Shown here in pieces: positions 1-13,300 of a stretch of DNA of 64,000 nt. The stretch comes from Pseudorasbora parva. Lineage: Eukaryota > Chordata > Actinopteri > Cypriniformes > Gobionidae. A program made the position numbers and the translations under genes. The stretch spans positions 40,581,681 to 40,645,680 of the forward strand of contig NC_090186.1 in NCBI RefSeq assembly GCF_024679245.1, in the 5' to 3' direction. How positions within the stretch are numbered: the stretch's first letter is position 1; each line of letters begins with the position of its first letter. Under the pieces are notes generated by a model. The model did no database searches, was not told the DNA's origin, and saw only the letters and a list, made by a program, of their open reading frames with translations.

Positions 1-737
1 GTTCTCATTATAATTTTATGTAGCCTATATGACAGACTTGTGCTGCACTTTACTGCATTTTCCTGTTTTGAAGTGATTCCAGTCATTCAAAACCATAATG
101 GTGAACAGTTCGCATCTGAAGTGTCTCAGCTGAAGGAAATAATCCACTATTTATCGGCTTTAATATATCAGCCAAATCGTATTATCTGGCCGATAACAAT
201 AACTTCACAATTTAGCATATATTGCAGATGCCGATATATATTATAAGCATCCTCCCTACATGTCTTTTCAAAGCCGCTTTAAAGAAAATACATGTTTCTA
301 CACTACAGTTTAGTGTAATTTGTTATTAGAGGGGACTGTGTCAGAGTAATGTCCATATGAAAGAATGTACAGTTCTAAGATAATACAAATCATGCCTCAC
401 CTCATGTATTTATTTAGGTAGAAACAGAAAAGCAAATGGAAAATAATTAGCAACGCTACTGTTCATTACATTGCAATAGTCATGTGCATTTGTTCTGCTA
501 TAATTGGAATAAAGGTTATGAGATGCATTATGTGAATGTTCGGCTAAAGAAATGTGTCTTTTATCTAGATTTAAAAAAGCCAAATGTAAAACCATCTCCC
601 TCCTTTACTACTTAAAGATCAGAGTTTCTTGAAGAGAGTGGTGGACTGTAGGGAGATAGAAGATTGGTTTAATACATAGGAGTTACAACATTTTGGGTCT
701 TAAGCGACAGAAGCAATATTTTTTAATTAATACTGAA
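1..737. other. AT-rich flank, no gene seen
   Basis: I see no exon-like segment with splice sites and no protein similarity here. The short open frames lack recognisable domains. It could be intergenic or part of a 5' intron of lipin-1, whose untranslated first exons I could not locate. Confidence 0.5.
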
Positions 738-859
738 CTGATATGCATGGGCGTAGATTATGCGGGGGACGCGGGGGACGTGTCCCCCTCACTTTTAATA
801 AAATGTATTTTCGTCCCCCGCACTTTTACTGGGTCTCGCCGATCCTAGTCGACCCGCTC

Positions 860-925
860 CGAGCGGGATTCGAACCAGCGTTACCCTGCGCGGGACGCGG
901 GCACGTTAACAGGGACGCTAAAAAC
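860..925 (-). repeat. tRNA-derived SINE head inside the hAT element
   Basis: Read on the minus strand, a B-box-like GGTTCGAATCC (866-876) follows an A-box-like TAGCGTCCCTGTTAACG (904-920) at tRNA-like spacing. This matches the 5' head of a tRNA-derived SINE. It is too diverged to be called a functional tRNA, because I cannot fold a convincing acceptor stem around it. Confidence 0.55.
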
Positions 926-1945
926 AGCTTTCTCTAATCTCGGTTGATAGCGCGCTTCTTGAGGTCACAGGCAAGTGTATTTATACATAGAAACCAATGT
1001 GAATACATCAAGATTTAAATTCAGAGACAAAAAATAATCTATGTTAATAATCAAAACCTGTCATTTTATTCGTATCTAAATATGAGGAGGGCGCTCTCTC
1101 ACAGAAAGTCCAAAAGTTGATTCAGCTGATGGAAAACAATCGTTATGAGCTGAAACGCGACGACGACAATCAGATGATTGCGACAATATATGCTTTATGT
1201 GTGTTTTTCAAGTCATCTCAAAGTAGCCTATTTATTGACAATAAAGTAGGCCTATCATATGAATAATGCAGCTTTTAATGTTTAGTATCTTCTGCTCACC
1301 AAGGCTGCATTTATGTAATCAAAAATAGTTAAACAGTAATATGTTGAAATATTATTACAAATTAAAACAGCTTTTTTCCTATGTGAATATATAGTAATTT
1401 ATTGCTGTGATTAAAGCTGAATTTATCATCATTACTCCAGTCTTCAGTGTCACATGATCCTGCACTAATCATTCTCATATGAGGATTTCATAAACAATAA
1501 ACATGATTATTATCAGTGTTGAAAACAATTGTGCTGCTTAAAAATGTTGTGGAAAACATGATAGCCTACATGTTATTTTTCAGGATTCTTTGATGAATAG
1601 AAAGTTCAATTGGCCAGCATTTATTAAATAAATTATTATCTTTTGTAATATTAAAAATATCACTTGTGATCAATTTAATGCATGTCTGATCAATAAAATT
1701 ATTAATTTCTTTTTTAATTTTACCACAAATGTTTAGATGGTTTCCACAAAAATTAAGCAGCACTATGAGCAGCACAACTGATAATAATCATAAATGTGTG
1801 TTGATCATCAAATCCTCATATGAGAATGATTAGTGAAGGATCATGTGACTCTGAAGACAGGAGTAATGATGATAAATTCAGCTTTGATCACAGGAATAAA
1901 TCACACTTTACTATACTTACATAGAGAACAGCATGGTTTACATCA

Positions 1946-2052
<107 letters not shown>

Positions 2053-2334
2053 CATTGCATAAAATCTATGGAATCTTAATGCACAAGTGTTTGTATTATA
2101 AACCAATCATAAAATTGGCATAAAAATAGGAGAATAATATTATAGATATTAGTGGTTATTGTTCAGCAGTGTATTTGATATCTTGCCCAATTAAAAGCAA
2201 GAGATGCGATAAATTATATTGGTCCAAAAAAAAAAAAAAAAAAAAAAAGGTATTATGACATTTCTGTCCCCCTCACTTCTGGAAAGATGGCTACGCCCCT
2301 GCTGATATGATAAAATTGTGTTCATATGATCATA

Positions 2335-2760
2335 TTTTCATAACCGAGCAGCTGCACTTTTGAGCAATTGTAGCTTGTTTGAGGATGCAGGACAACCATG
2401 TAGTTGAGCATTACAATAATCCACTCTAGAGGTTATGAATGCATAAACTAGCTTTTCTGTGCTAGAAACGATGGAACAGAATCTAATTACATATATTTTA
2501 ATAATATTACCAATGGGAAGCATGTATGTTGAAGCACTTAAATTAGACCCTTGCGGCACTACATCATTTTTACTGATGTACCAGACACAATTTTGATGTA
2601 CCAGACACAACTGACCAGACACAATTTTTAGTATTTTATTCATAAAAGGAATATTTGAAATGGGTCTGTAATTTGCTAATTCATTTAGATGTGTTTTCTT
2701 AATGAGAGGCTTAAAAACATAATACAGCCAGCTTGAAGGGTCTTGGGGCATGACCCTGAG
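2335..2760 (-). mobile_element. LINE reverse-transcriptase relic
   Basis: A 137-residue minus-strand frame carries recognisable non-LTR reverse transcriptase pieces. These are the region around NYRPISNIPFMNKILKIV, the VVPQGS block that precedes the catalytic palm, and the C-terminal ITSRVDYCNAQLHGCP block. The catalytic YADD segment is missing between the second and third blocks, so internal deletions have joined distant parts. This is typical of a dead fish LINE of the Rex/CR1/L2 type, and I cannot name the family with certainty. Confidence 0.7.
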
Positions 2761-3195
2761 ATAGAGATGAGTTGAAAATATTGAGAAGCTAAAGGTAACA
2801 ACTCTTTCAGTAATTTCACAATGCTAGAGTGTTGCAAGTGCCTAGTGATGGGAGAAAAAAAAGCACCTCTGGGCTTTGAGATCCAGTTTCCTGCAAAGGT
2901 TAGCTTTAACCATAAACAAACCCATCCAAACAAGCTAATCATGGTCTTCAGGGTTACTAGAAAGCTACAGGTAGAGGAGTTTGACCATGGTTAAAAATCA
3001 GCAGGAAAGTAAATTTCGAGGGCCAGAGCTTCCCAGCCCTGATATATAGACACTGTTTCATGGGTTTACAGAGATCATCACTCCCTAGTGGTCGACCATT
3101 GACATTTTGAAACATCTCATTAAGTAGCAAAGCCTTGTTTACTGAAATCACGTCACTTTGGCAGTTTGACATGCTCTCCGAATCACTGGTTTTAA

Positions 3196-3913
3196 AGGTG
3201 GGGTAAGTGCTATCTGGTAACTGTTGTTGATATTTCAAACCACCAAAACAAACACGCCCCTACCCCCAAAAAAGGTCGAAAATTCAATGAAAAAGTCATC
3301 CCTTCCATCACAAAAACACAAACCGTTCTCATGAACAGCTCGATAGCACACGAGCAAGCCAGTCCAGCTAACGACATATAACAATTATGACCAGATTAGA
3401 GTTATATCGATCACAAAAACACAAACCGTTCTCATGAACAACTCGATAATGTTAGCTCGATAGTCCAGTTAACAACATATTACAATTATGACCGGATGGG
3501 TTATATAGATGAAAAGAGGAAACAAACATATATTAGGAGTATAGTATCTTCCCTGTCGGACACATTTTGTGAGCTGACCCTTGAAACCTTGAAACACTGA
3601 GGGGTTTTAGATGCTCAATACGGTGTGGAAATGAACGGGTCTTTATCGTCGCTGAAGTGAGACACAATACGATCACAAATGGACAAACAAGTGAACATGA
3701 CACACGAGCATATTCAAGCAAAAGCCAGCATATATTAGTTCTTTCTTGGCTAATGTCCGTCCTGTGTGACTCGTGTTTTGAGTAATGATGCGCACTGAGC
3801 CTCTCGTCTCACCATAGACACGCCCTTTACCTGCTGATTGGCTACAAGTTTGTTATTCCACTCGGCCCGAGTCCTTTTTCTAAAACGGTTTTGAAATAAC
3901 ACTTACCCCACCT
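3196..3913. mobile_element. TTAA-flanked (piggyBac-like) MITE
   Basis: The inverted ends AGGTGGGGTAAGTG and CACTTACCCCACCT are bounded on both sides by TTAA (3192-3195 and 3914-3917), the piggyBac target signature. The interior holds two partial direct copies of a block containing ACAAACCGTTCTCATGAAC (about 3310-3365 and 3412-3465). No transposase coding is visible. Confidence 0.8.
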
Positions 3914-4201
3914 TTAAACAAATGATTTGCAAAAGTTTCTAAAACGCCCATGCCTACACGCACCTTTTAGAGCGTTGCTATGTGGTTGCATGTTTTAGGT
4001 AGTTGCATAATGGTTCATGGCAAAAACAATCACCTTCAAATGACTGACATTCTGGTCTCTTCTTCAGTGTAATTCTGAAAGTGTTTTAATATAAGAAAAT
4101 GGCACACTTCAAAATGTATGCTCCATAGATTTCATACTGACCATACCTGTACAGGTTCCATTAATGACATTCCTCCTCCTTTCTCCGTGTAGACTCAGAC
4201 C

Positions 4202-4598
4202 ATGAATTACGTGGGTCAGTTGGCAGGGCAGGTGTTCGTGCAGGTGAAGGAACTCTACAGAGGTCTGAATCCCGCCACGCTGTCCGGCTGCATCGATGTC
4301 ATCGTTGTCCGACAGCCAGATGGAGCTCTGATATGCTCTCCTTTTCACGTACGCTTTGGAAAGATGGGTGTCCTGAGGTCACGAGAGAAAGTGGTGAGTG
4401 ATACCAGGATACAGTTGAGATAATGTTATGTTGTCTGACCTCCCTATGATATCTGGTTGGTCCATAATGCGTTGACTTATCTTCTCTCTTTCTGTCACTC
4501 AGGTGGACATTGAGATCAATGGGGAACCTGTGAATTTGCATATGAAGTTAGGCGAAAATGGAGAAGCGTTTTTTGTCAAGGAGACAGAAGACAATGAG
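4202..4598 (+). other. lpin1: lpin1 N-LIP domain exons
   Basis: The first two coding exons (4202-4393 and 4503-4598) encode residues 1-96 of the conserved N-LIP fold, which packs with C-LIP to form the phosphatase core. Conserved landmarks visible are [28 protein letters not shown] and DIEINGEPV. The domain ends in exon 3 around TSPIPS. Confidence 0.9.
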
Positions 4599-7500
4599 GT
4601 ACAGAACAACAGAGAAATATGCAAACACTCACCTTTTGCTTATCAATATTCATACTTGTTTCCTTTCTAAAGCTTTGGTCACACTTGTGCTCATTCACTT
4701 CTATAATGAGTGCTGAAGACCAGAAAATGCAAGCTCAAGTTTAGTGACCTCTGACCTGTGAATTCACATAGAGCAAAGATATTTGATCAGTAGAGGAAAT
4801 GTAACAAATCTCAGAGAACCATAAACATAAAGCTGATGTTAAAAAAGATGATAAAAGTCATTTTGCATCTTCAAAGCCTAATGTGACTAGCCTGACAAGC
4901 CAGAGCCACATCAAGATGTTTGGTCTGGAAACTCACCATTGACAGCTCAATCCGAGGGGCGGATAAACGGTTGTCTTTCAAACTCCCTCTGCACGCGATA
5001 GGATAGCGCTACCACCAACCAGAGCAACGAAGGTGAAGCAGAGCACATTGACAGGTTAAACATTCGGCGTATCCGGTGAGCAAAACTCAGAACACATCTT
5101 CCCTTTTTAAGAATGACTTCAGTGCCGTTCTTTGTTCTTTTCTCAGAGAAAAGCTTAACTCCAAGTCTTCCAGAGTCGCGGTCAAAGCTGATTCGAAAGA
5201 CCGCCGTTCGCCAGTTTCTGTGTTTGCTAGAAGCATGCGCACATGCAACTCGGCCGTCGTCATTATGGCTCCGCCCACACGATGTGATTGGTGCGACCAG
5301 AGTTTGGCGTTTACAGCTCAGAAGGGTATTGAGAGTTGCTAGACGACACTTGCGGAAAATTAGATTTGCTGCCGCTAGGGTGTGTCTAGATTTCTAGGCT
5401 ATAATGTGACCATACTGTGAACTTAATCCAGCTTTCTAGAACTGAACTGCATTCTGAAACAGATCAGTAAACATTTAAGTAAAATTATAAAAAGTAACAG
5501 TGCAGTATTTTAGAACAGTACAATTAGAACAAAGATTTATTGTAGAATAGAATAACATTTTAAAACATATTAGTGTTCTGAATCGGATCATATTGAAACT
5601 AATATAGGAAGTAAATATAGGAAGTGCGGTAAGACCACTGCAAACGTGACACTTGTTTTTGAGAATCAGACTTTGTGGTTCTGAGATCAGCTGAGAGAAC
5701 ATCCTTATTTTCATCATTTCATCTCTTTTTTTCTTATCTAATACTTCAGATTATTACACTGCACACTCTACATTTACACACGTTTATGTGACCTCATTCA
5801 AAAACAAAACAAACTCACTACTAATGTCTGTTGATAGCTCGCACAGTGTTTACACCACACACTCGTTTGATCAGATCTCAGATTAACTTTCTTTTCCGAT
5901 GATTCCCTACAGGAAGTGATCCCATCTTACCTGGTCACATCTCCCATTCCGTCCGACGGGGGTTTTCTGATGGGCTCCTGCACTGAGAATGGAATGATGA
6001 AGAAGAGGAGGAAGAGGAGAAGGAAGTGCAGAGTGGAGGATGTGAAGAAGGAGGAGAGCGTGGAGTTCTCAGATGAGGAACTGTTTAACATCGACATCAA
6101 TGACAGCGAGCAGCCTGATCAGAACAGGTCAGCTGATCCTTTAAAGCCTTTTTAGACCAAATACATAAATCTCAAAATTAAGTAGTTTACTTTTTTGCAC
6201 AACACCGGTATCTTATGTATGTTTCCATGTTTGTAGAGACCTGCTGAATGGAGCTTTAACCACTGGAAACAAGCAAAACACAACTTATGCTCGCTCAGAT
6301 GGAGAGTGGAGTCCGGTTCACAGGTGGAGCTCAAACACACATAATAAGAATGAGTTTTAAATTTTAAAAAGTTAATTTACGCATCACAACATTATAATGT
6401 GCAGTATAACAATTTTGACAGTTGTTAAGGATTACATTTAACAGTGTTATTAAATTATTCGCGCTATTAAAAAAATATATAATATTGGCAGATTAAATTA
6501 TAAATTCAAAAATTTTGGTGTCTGTAAGATATGTTTGCTTAAAGAAATTATTATAATATTTTTTTTAGAAATAATTAAATAATTAAATTGATTAAATGTG
6601 TCAATTAAGACAACAGGTGCTTGCAGGTAGGAAGATGTAGACACTGTTTTCAACATTGATAATAATAAGGCAGCGGCAATAGATGCTATAATTTAACCGT
6701 GTAAATATCAACTAGATTCTGTTTACATTAAGTGCAATAAATTTCATATTTTCTTAGTGATAGATGATATTTACATTTTCTTAATTTGTATTGAAAGTAA
6801 ATGCCTTTCCAAAGTGATATGCGATGGGAAAAAGGATAAGCTCTGCTAAAGGCAAATTCGAACCCTGGTCAATCACGTCAAAACCAAGATCCTTAAAGGG
6901 ATACTTCAGCGCTGGGAAGATGAATCTGTATTTAAACTGGGTCATCAATGTAGTAGAAACGTGAAATTATTTTTGAATTTGGTGCTTTCTAGACTGTGAA
7001 AAGACAGAAAATTTATTTTTGCCTCATGGGGATGAAAGACTACAATTCCCAGAATGCTTTGCTGCCCTGTGAGGCCACTTCCAAATCCACCAACTTGATT
7101 ACTGTGCCTGAGTTGGAGAAGACACTACAATTAAAAACTGAACGTGTCTGTTCAATATAAATGAGTGAGTCACCGTGATGAGAGCTGAGGTAATCGCGAC
7201 TACACTCGCGGCACACATTCACAACACGAGCTCAGTCTGGCGCGTTTCAGTTCATGCCTTTGCAAGCTTAACTTTCATAGAAATTAATTTGAGAAGTTAA
7301 AAGACTTCCATTGCTCACCATAGCTCCGTTTAAATGAGTGCCTGTAGCTGAGCTGAGCTCTGAGTGTGATCTCCACCCCCATGAGCGGGTTCAAAACATG
7401 TGGAAATGGCTCCCTCTGCTGGCTGTAGTCTTTAGCCTTTGGCCAAACATTCCAGGAATTTTTCCAGAAATAAAATGCATAAATCTCTTGTCTCAGGGAG

Positions 7501-10241
7501 ATATGAGGGGGGAAAGCACAATCATTTGAATATACTCCAGGGTTTCTACTGATACAAAGCCAAATGCTAATCGCTGAAGTAACCCTTAGTCGGATGCTTT
7601 ACTGATTGCGCCACAAAAGATATGCACGTTTTTTTAATCCTGTTTTGCCCAATCAGGCATTGTTAGGCGGAGCTAGTGCGAATAGCACTTGTTAACAAGG
7701 CACACTATTTGTACTTGGTTTGAATAGACTCTCCGTAATAATAATAATAAATTTTTCTTGAGTAGCAAATCAGTATATTAGAATGATTTTCTTTGTAATA
7801 CAAAGGTATAAATATAAAGGAAGAGCCCAAACACAGACACTCGCTCACACACCATTTATTCACTGCAAAGGAAATGTTTTTCTGCCAATTATAAACAAAA
7901 TGTAGCTAATAATCTCTGTCAGTGCTCTTTTTTCTCGTTATGTTTTGCATATAAAAATGTATCTAAAAATCTAGTTTGTGTAGTAAAGGAATATGATTTG
8001 ATTAGGTCCTCTCTTTTTCTCTCCAGTCCTAATGTGTCTCGTCCCTGCACCCCTAAGAGTGACTCTGAACTGCTTTGTAAAGATCATCAGGAGGATTCGG
8101 CCATGTTGTGGTCCTGGGGAGAGTTACCACAAGCTGCCAAGGTCAGAGTTATCCTAAAAACCAACTCACTGACACATTAACCCAACTAACAGCAACTATA
8201 AAGTCAATGTGATTTGAAAGACCCCTCATGTATTAAACTCATACTTACCTCATAATAAAAATGTATTTACAGCCATCATTTCTGTCAGCGAAACCAAACG
8301 TCCTGCCTGCGTGCCCTCTGTCAATCCCAGTCTCTGACAACACACATTTCAGAGTCATCCCTGAGACTGCCGCCCATCACCATGACAGCAAAAGGACATT
8401 ACATGCTGAGGGCCAATCAAACAGAGTGAAAGAGTTTGAAAAGCAGGATGTGACACCAGCAGCGTGCGTGATGTCTGAGGTTGAGGAGGGAGGGGAAAAA
8501 ACTGGACTCCGCCCACAAAATAAGACTAAAAGAAAAGGTTATTAGTGCAACATTTTAATGGGTTAAAAATTGTTTGGCTTGCTTTTGTGTATTTCTTAAA
8601 TTAAGGTGTTTTGTGTGTTCTCATGTAGATAAGAAAAGTCGCCATCTGGGTTCTGATGGTGTGTATTTGGATGATATTAAAGATTTGGAACCGGAGGTGG
8701 CGGCACTTTACTTCCCGAAAAGGTGTGTCATCCTAATTTAACCTCTATATAAGGCTGTATTAACCATGTAATGCCTGACATATGAGGCAATAGTCAGAAA
8801 AATCTGACTATTTCAAATGTTTATGGAACTTTTAGACAAAATATTTAAAAAAAAGTTTATTTGTATCATGGTTAGTTTTGAGTACCATATTTTATGCATC
8901 AGGCTTTTTATGGCTCACATAGTATGATGTAAAACTTATAGTCAAGGAGAAAAAACACCTACATTTTATTCAGAGGCCCAATGTGAGAAAAAGAGCAACT
9001 TGGTGCATATTTATATGGCCAACAATGAAGATGAAATCTTTATAACTTTATAGAGATGCATATAAATATACGCTGCTGTCACTCTATATCTCCTAATAAT
9101 GTCTTAGTAAGATGATATTTAGATGCTTAGTTTTATGATCAAAGTTATGTTTTTATTGTAGGTGGGAAAAATATAATGCAATGCAACACGATGATTGAGA
9201 GAGTAATAGAATATGACAGAGTCGGTTTTATCAAATATATGTATCCTAGAATGACTTAGATTGCTTATATCAACAATTAAACTTTGTATTGCCTGTTTTT
9301 GTGTTTTCTCAGTGGTTCAGAGCGTTTGGGTGAGAATGGCGTCCGCAGTGTGACCGTGTCTCCTCACTCTATGTGCAGCTCAGGAGCAGACAGCGGAGTG
9401 GATAGTTACGACCTGCCCACTATGGCCATCTCTCTCTGTGGAGGCCTCACAGAAAACAGAGAGATCACTAAAGGTGCACACACTACACATTAATTATCTA
9501 CAACAAGAGTCAGGACTACTTGCTTGAAATGCATTCATTAAGCATTCATGTCTGCATTTGCATACGTGCGTAGAGAGCCTTTATCTTACAATCACTCAAA
9601 CGTATAGATCATTATTGATTTACTGTCTCTTTCTCTCTCTCATTCAGAACATTTCCAGCAGAAGTCTGTGTCTTTTCAGCAGTTTGCTGATAATCCATCT
9701 ATCATTGATGACCCTAATCTGGTGGTGAAGATCGGCTCTAAGTGAGTGTCACATTACGGTAATCGATTCTCGTCTCATTTGTCTCGGACTGAAATAACAG
9801 CTGCTGTATTTATTTATTTTTATCTGTGCAGGTACTATAACTGGAGTACTGCTGCTCCTATCATGCTGGCTATGCAAGCCTTCCAGAAACCATTGCCTAA
9901 AGTACGCACACACTCTCAAATCAGTACTGGGGATTATATAGGCTCTTTGTCCAGTAACATTTAGAAGTCCGATTCATTTTAGCAAATCAATTAAGTCATA
10001 TTTTTAATTTCAGTTAAAAAAACTTGTTTAAAAAAATTATTTCACTGATTAATTTGATTCACTCAATAGTTCTTCCAGAAGTCCATTTGCAGGTTTTTTT
10101 GTATTCAATTTTTTTTTAGTTAATACTGGTATCATTATGCCTTTAATTCAGTAATTATTAATACGTGTTTTTACATAAATTATTTAGTCACATATAAAGT
10201 AATGGATGATACAGATGAGCTGATAATAATTTGAATGTAAA

Positions 10242-10339
<98 letters not shown>

Positions 10340-13300
10340 CACTTTTAACATTTAAAAAACATGACATGATTTTTTTTTTAAATAAATTATTTTAATATGT
10401 TTTAAGTATTAAAAAAATGGAAAATGAGCATACACTATTGAATATCCAATATTGGTCTATAATGTGAATAAAAAAATCTCTAATGATTTGTGTAGCCATA
10501 AATAAAAATGTATACACTACAGTTCAAAAGTTAAGGGTTGGTAAGATTAAAAAATAATAATAATAGGATTCAGCAAGGATACATTAAATTGATCAACAGT
10601 AAAGACATTTATATAGTTCTTTAATATTCTTTAAAGAATCCAGATTCATTTTCACGTTTTTCTACAAAAATATTAAGCATATTCAACATTGATAATAGTG
10701 ATAAATGTTTCTTAAGCAGCAAATCAAAATCAAATAAAAAAAATATTATATTATTATAAATGCCTCATTCATTCTTTGATATTAGAATGATTTCCGAAGG
10801 ATCATGCGGTGTTTTTACAGTATTTATGTTAAAATAAATGCAAGAATAAGAGACGTCTTTCAAAAACCAAAAATCTTACAAATGCTAAACTTTTGAATAG
10901 CATATTGTATAAAACTGCAAATGATGTGTGTAGTTTGACATATTCACAAATGTAATATGACTCTCAGTGATACTGTGATCAAGTTTTTCTATCTGTTCTC
11001 TTGTCCTGTGTATCACCTCCCTCTCTCTGTCCGTTTGTGTGTGTTTTAGTTTGCAGGGCTCAGTCATGTGTGTTCTGTGCTGGAGTTTGTTTTCTGTCAC
11101 CTGCTTCATTTCTTTACTTCCTCAGTCCGTTGCTCCAGTTTTTAATCAATCCTCTTCCCTGCATGCTAGTCCAGCATGTGTTTGTGTCTTCAGTTTCTGA
11201 GAGTTATTTTGAGAGTTTTTCAGTTGTTTAGCATTACGCTTGTGTGCATGTCCCTCACAGGCCACCGTAGAGAGACTTATGAAGGAGAAGATGCCCAGAA
11301 ACCGAGGAAGATGGTGGTTTTCATGGCGAGGACGAACAAACAGCACCAAACCGGTACTCAAATATGTACACATCACCATAGGCTTTGTTTCAAATGATGC
11401 ACTGGATGTGGACTTGCATGTCTGTGAAGTTCTCAATTGTAGGTTATCTGCATTTGCAGGATTCAGTCTCTTGCGGTTCAGCCTGTGCTGAAGGAGACGA
11501 GACCATCAAGAACAGGTTCAGATCTGATGATGGATCCATCATATGATTTCATCTGAATTTAATAATTTGTCTATAATTATTCATGTTTAACCAAGCGTTT
11601 GTTTACAGACGGCCAGACGAGTCCTCCTCCAGTGATGAAGATCGTCTGTCTGCCAAACCAACCCCTGTAGCTGTTCACACAGACCCCATCCCTGCTGCAG
11701 GAGGCGTGTCCTATCAGAAAACTCTCCGCCTTTCTTCAGAGCAACTCGTAAGTTTACTAAATTGAATTAGATAGTTCAAAATTAAAATTCTCTCAACATT
11801 TACTCTCAAACTTATGCCATCACCGACGTATTTTGTATGACTTTCTTCGGATATAAACAAACAAACATTGTCAGGAAAATAATCTGTGAGAAATAATCAG
11901 TCTCTGTGAGTCCATAATAATGCAAGTGAATGGCTGCTGATTGGTTTATGCTTGAAAAACCACTCACAGTGATTGTGACGGTAATCCACCCCTTTTTTAA
12001 CTATTAAATCAATGCTTCCCCACTCTATTGTCATATGACCGATCACAAGGGGGGTGTAGTAATGCGTGACAAGTTTGCGTGACAAGTTACGTGATTTATT
12101 AAACAAGTTAAAAATATGATTTTTTTTCTAACACACAACTATCGTTTTAATTCAGAAGACATTCATTCATCCACTGGGGTCGGATTACCGTGACTATCGT
12201 TGTGTGCTGTTTTTTTGAGGGTCAACCGAGCAGCATCCATTCACTTGCATTATATGGACTCACAGAGAATTATTATTATTATTTAGTGTGGGTAAAGAAT
12301 CATACAACCGGCGCAAGGAGACGTAAGTGTTTTTTGCTAGTTTCAGCCGACACAGTTATCATTCACAGTTATCAGAATCCGCCTCATGGGCATGCTGGTC
12401 TGGAAACGACTTGTTTGCTTAGGCACATTGTTGGTGCATTGCTATTTTGAGCAAAAAAACCCTCTTGTTTTTTTGTGTTGTTAAAAGTGCGATTAGTAAT
12501 TTGCGCCTATAGATGGTTGCACAATGTGCATACACTGGTTATTACACACACAGGGATGTGCAGCAGCACACAAACATTTTTAAGTATTAAAAATAAAAGG
12601 ATTCTTCTCTGGAGAAGCGTTTGGTCTTTTCGCTCACAAATCCACCATTATGCAAATGCAACTGGCTTTTAAAGGGAATGGGAGATGAGAATCTGATTGG
12701 TTTATTGCACATTACGCCTAAAACACAGCCATGACTTATTAAGAGACTAGGGACAACCCGCCGACCATTTTTTCCGTCTTAAAACTAGCAAAAGTGGATT
12801 CGAACACGCCCTCAGTGCACCTGCGCCATGCGCTTCAGACTATGCGCTCGGATCATTAAAATAAGGTCCTGTGTGTAGACTTTAGGAGAAAAATCATTGA
12901 TTATTCATTTCATAATTATAATTTTTACAAGCTAAAAAATAGTTTAGATTGTACATTTAAATATTTAATGCCACTCTAAATGCTACTAAAATAATTACAT
13001 TTGAGTCTAAAACAGTAACGAACAGCAGCATTTTGTTATAAAACAGAAGACCTGGAATTTCATGCAGAACTTGAATCACTGACTCATTCGAAACAAACCA
13101 GGGGCCGGGTGCATAAACCACTTAGACTAGTCTTAAAGGACAACTCCGGCGAATTTTTAAGTTTATCTTGATCGTTATATCTTTGTGAGTACAGTCTAAA
13201 GAAGAAAAAAAAGAAACTGGATTGGTGCTTGCAACACGGAGTTATTACAGTTAATAACCAGAGCTAAACTAGACCTCAGCTAAAACGGCAGCTTTACAGC

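Noticed and set aside
860..925. A functional tRNA gene
   Set aside because: Only the two promoter boxes are recognisable; I could not form an acceptor stem, and it is embedded in a transposon, so a SINE relic is the better reading.
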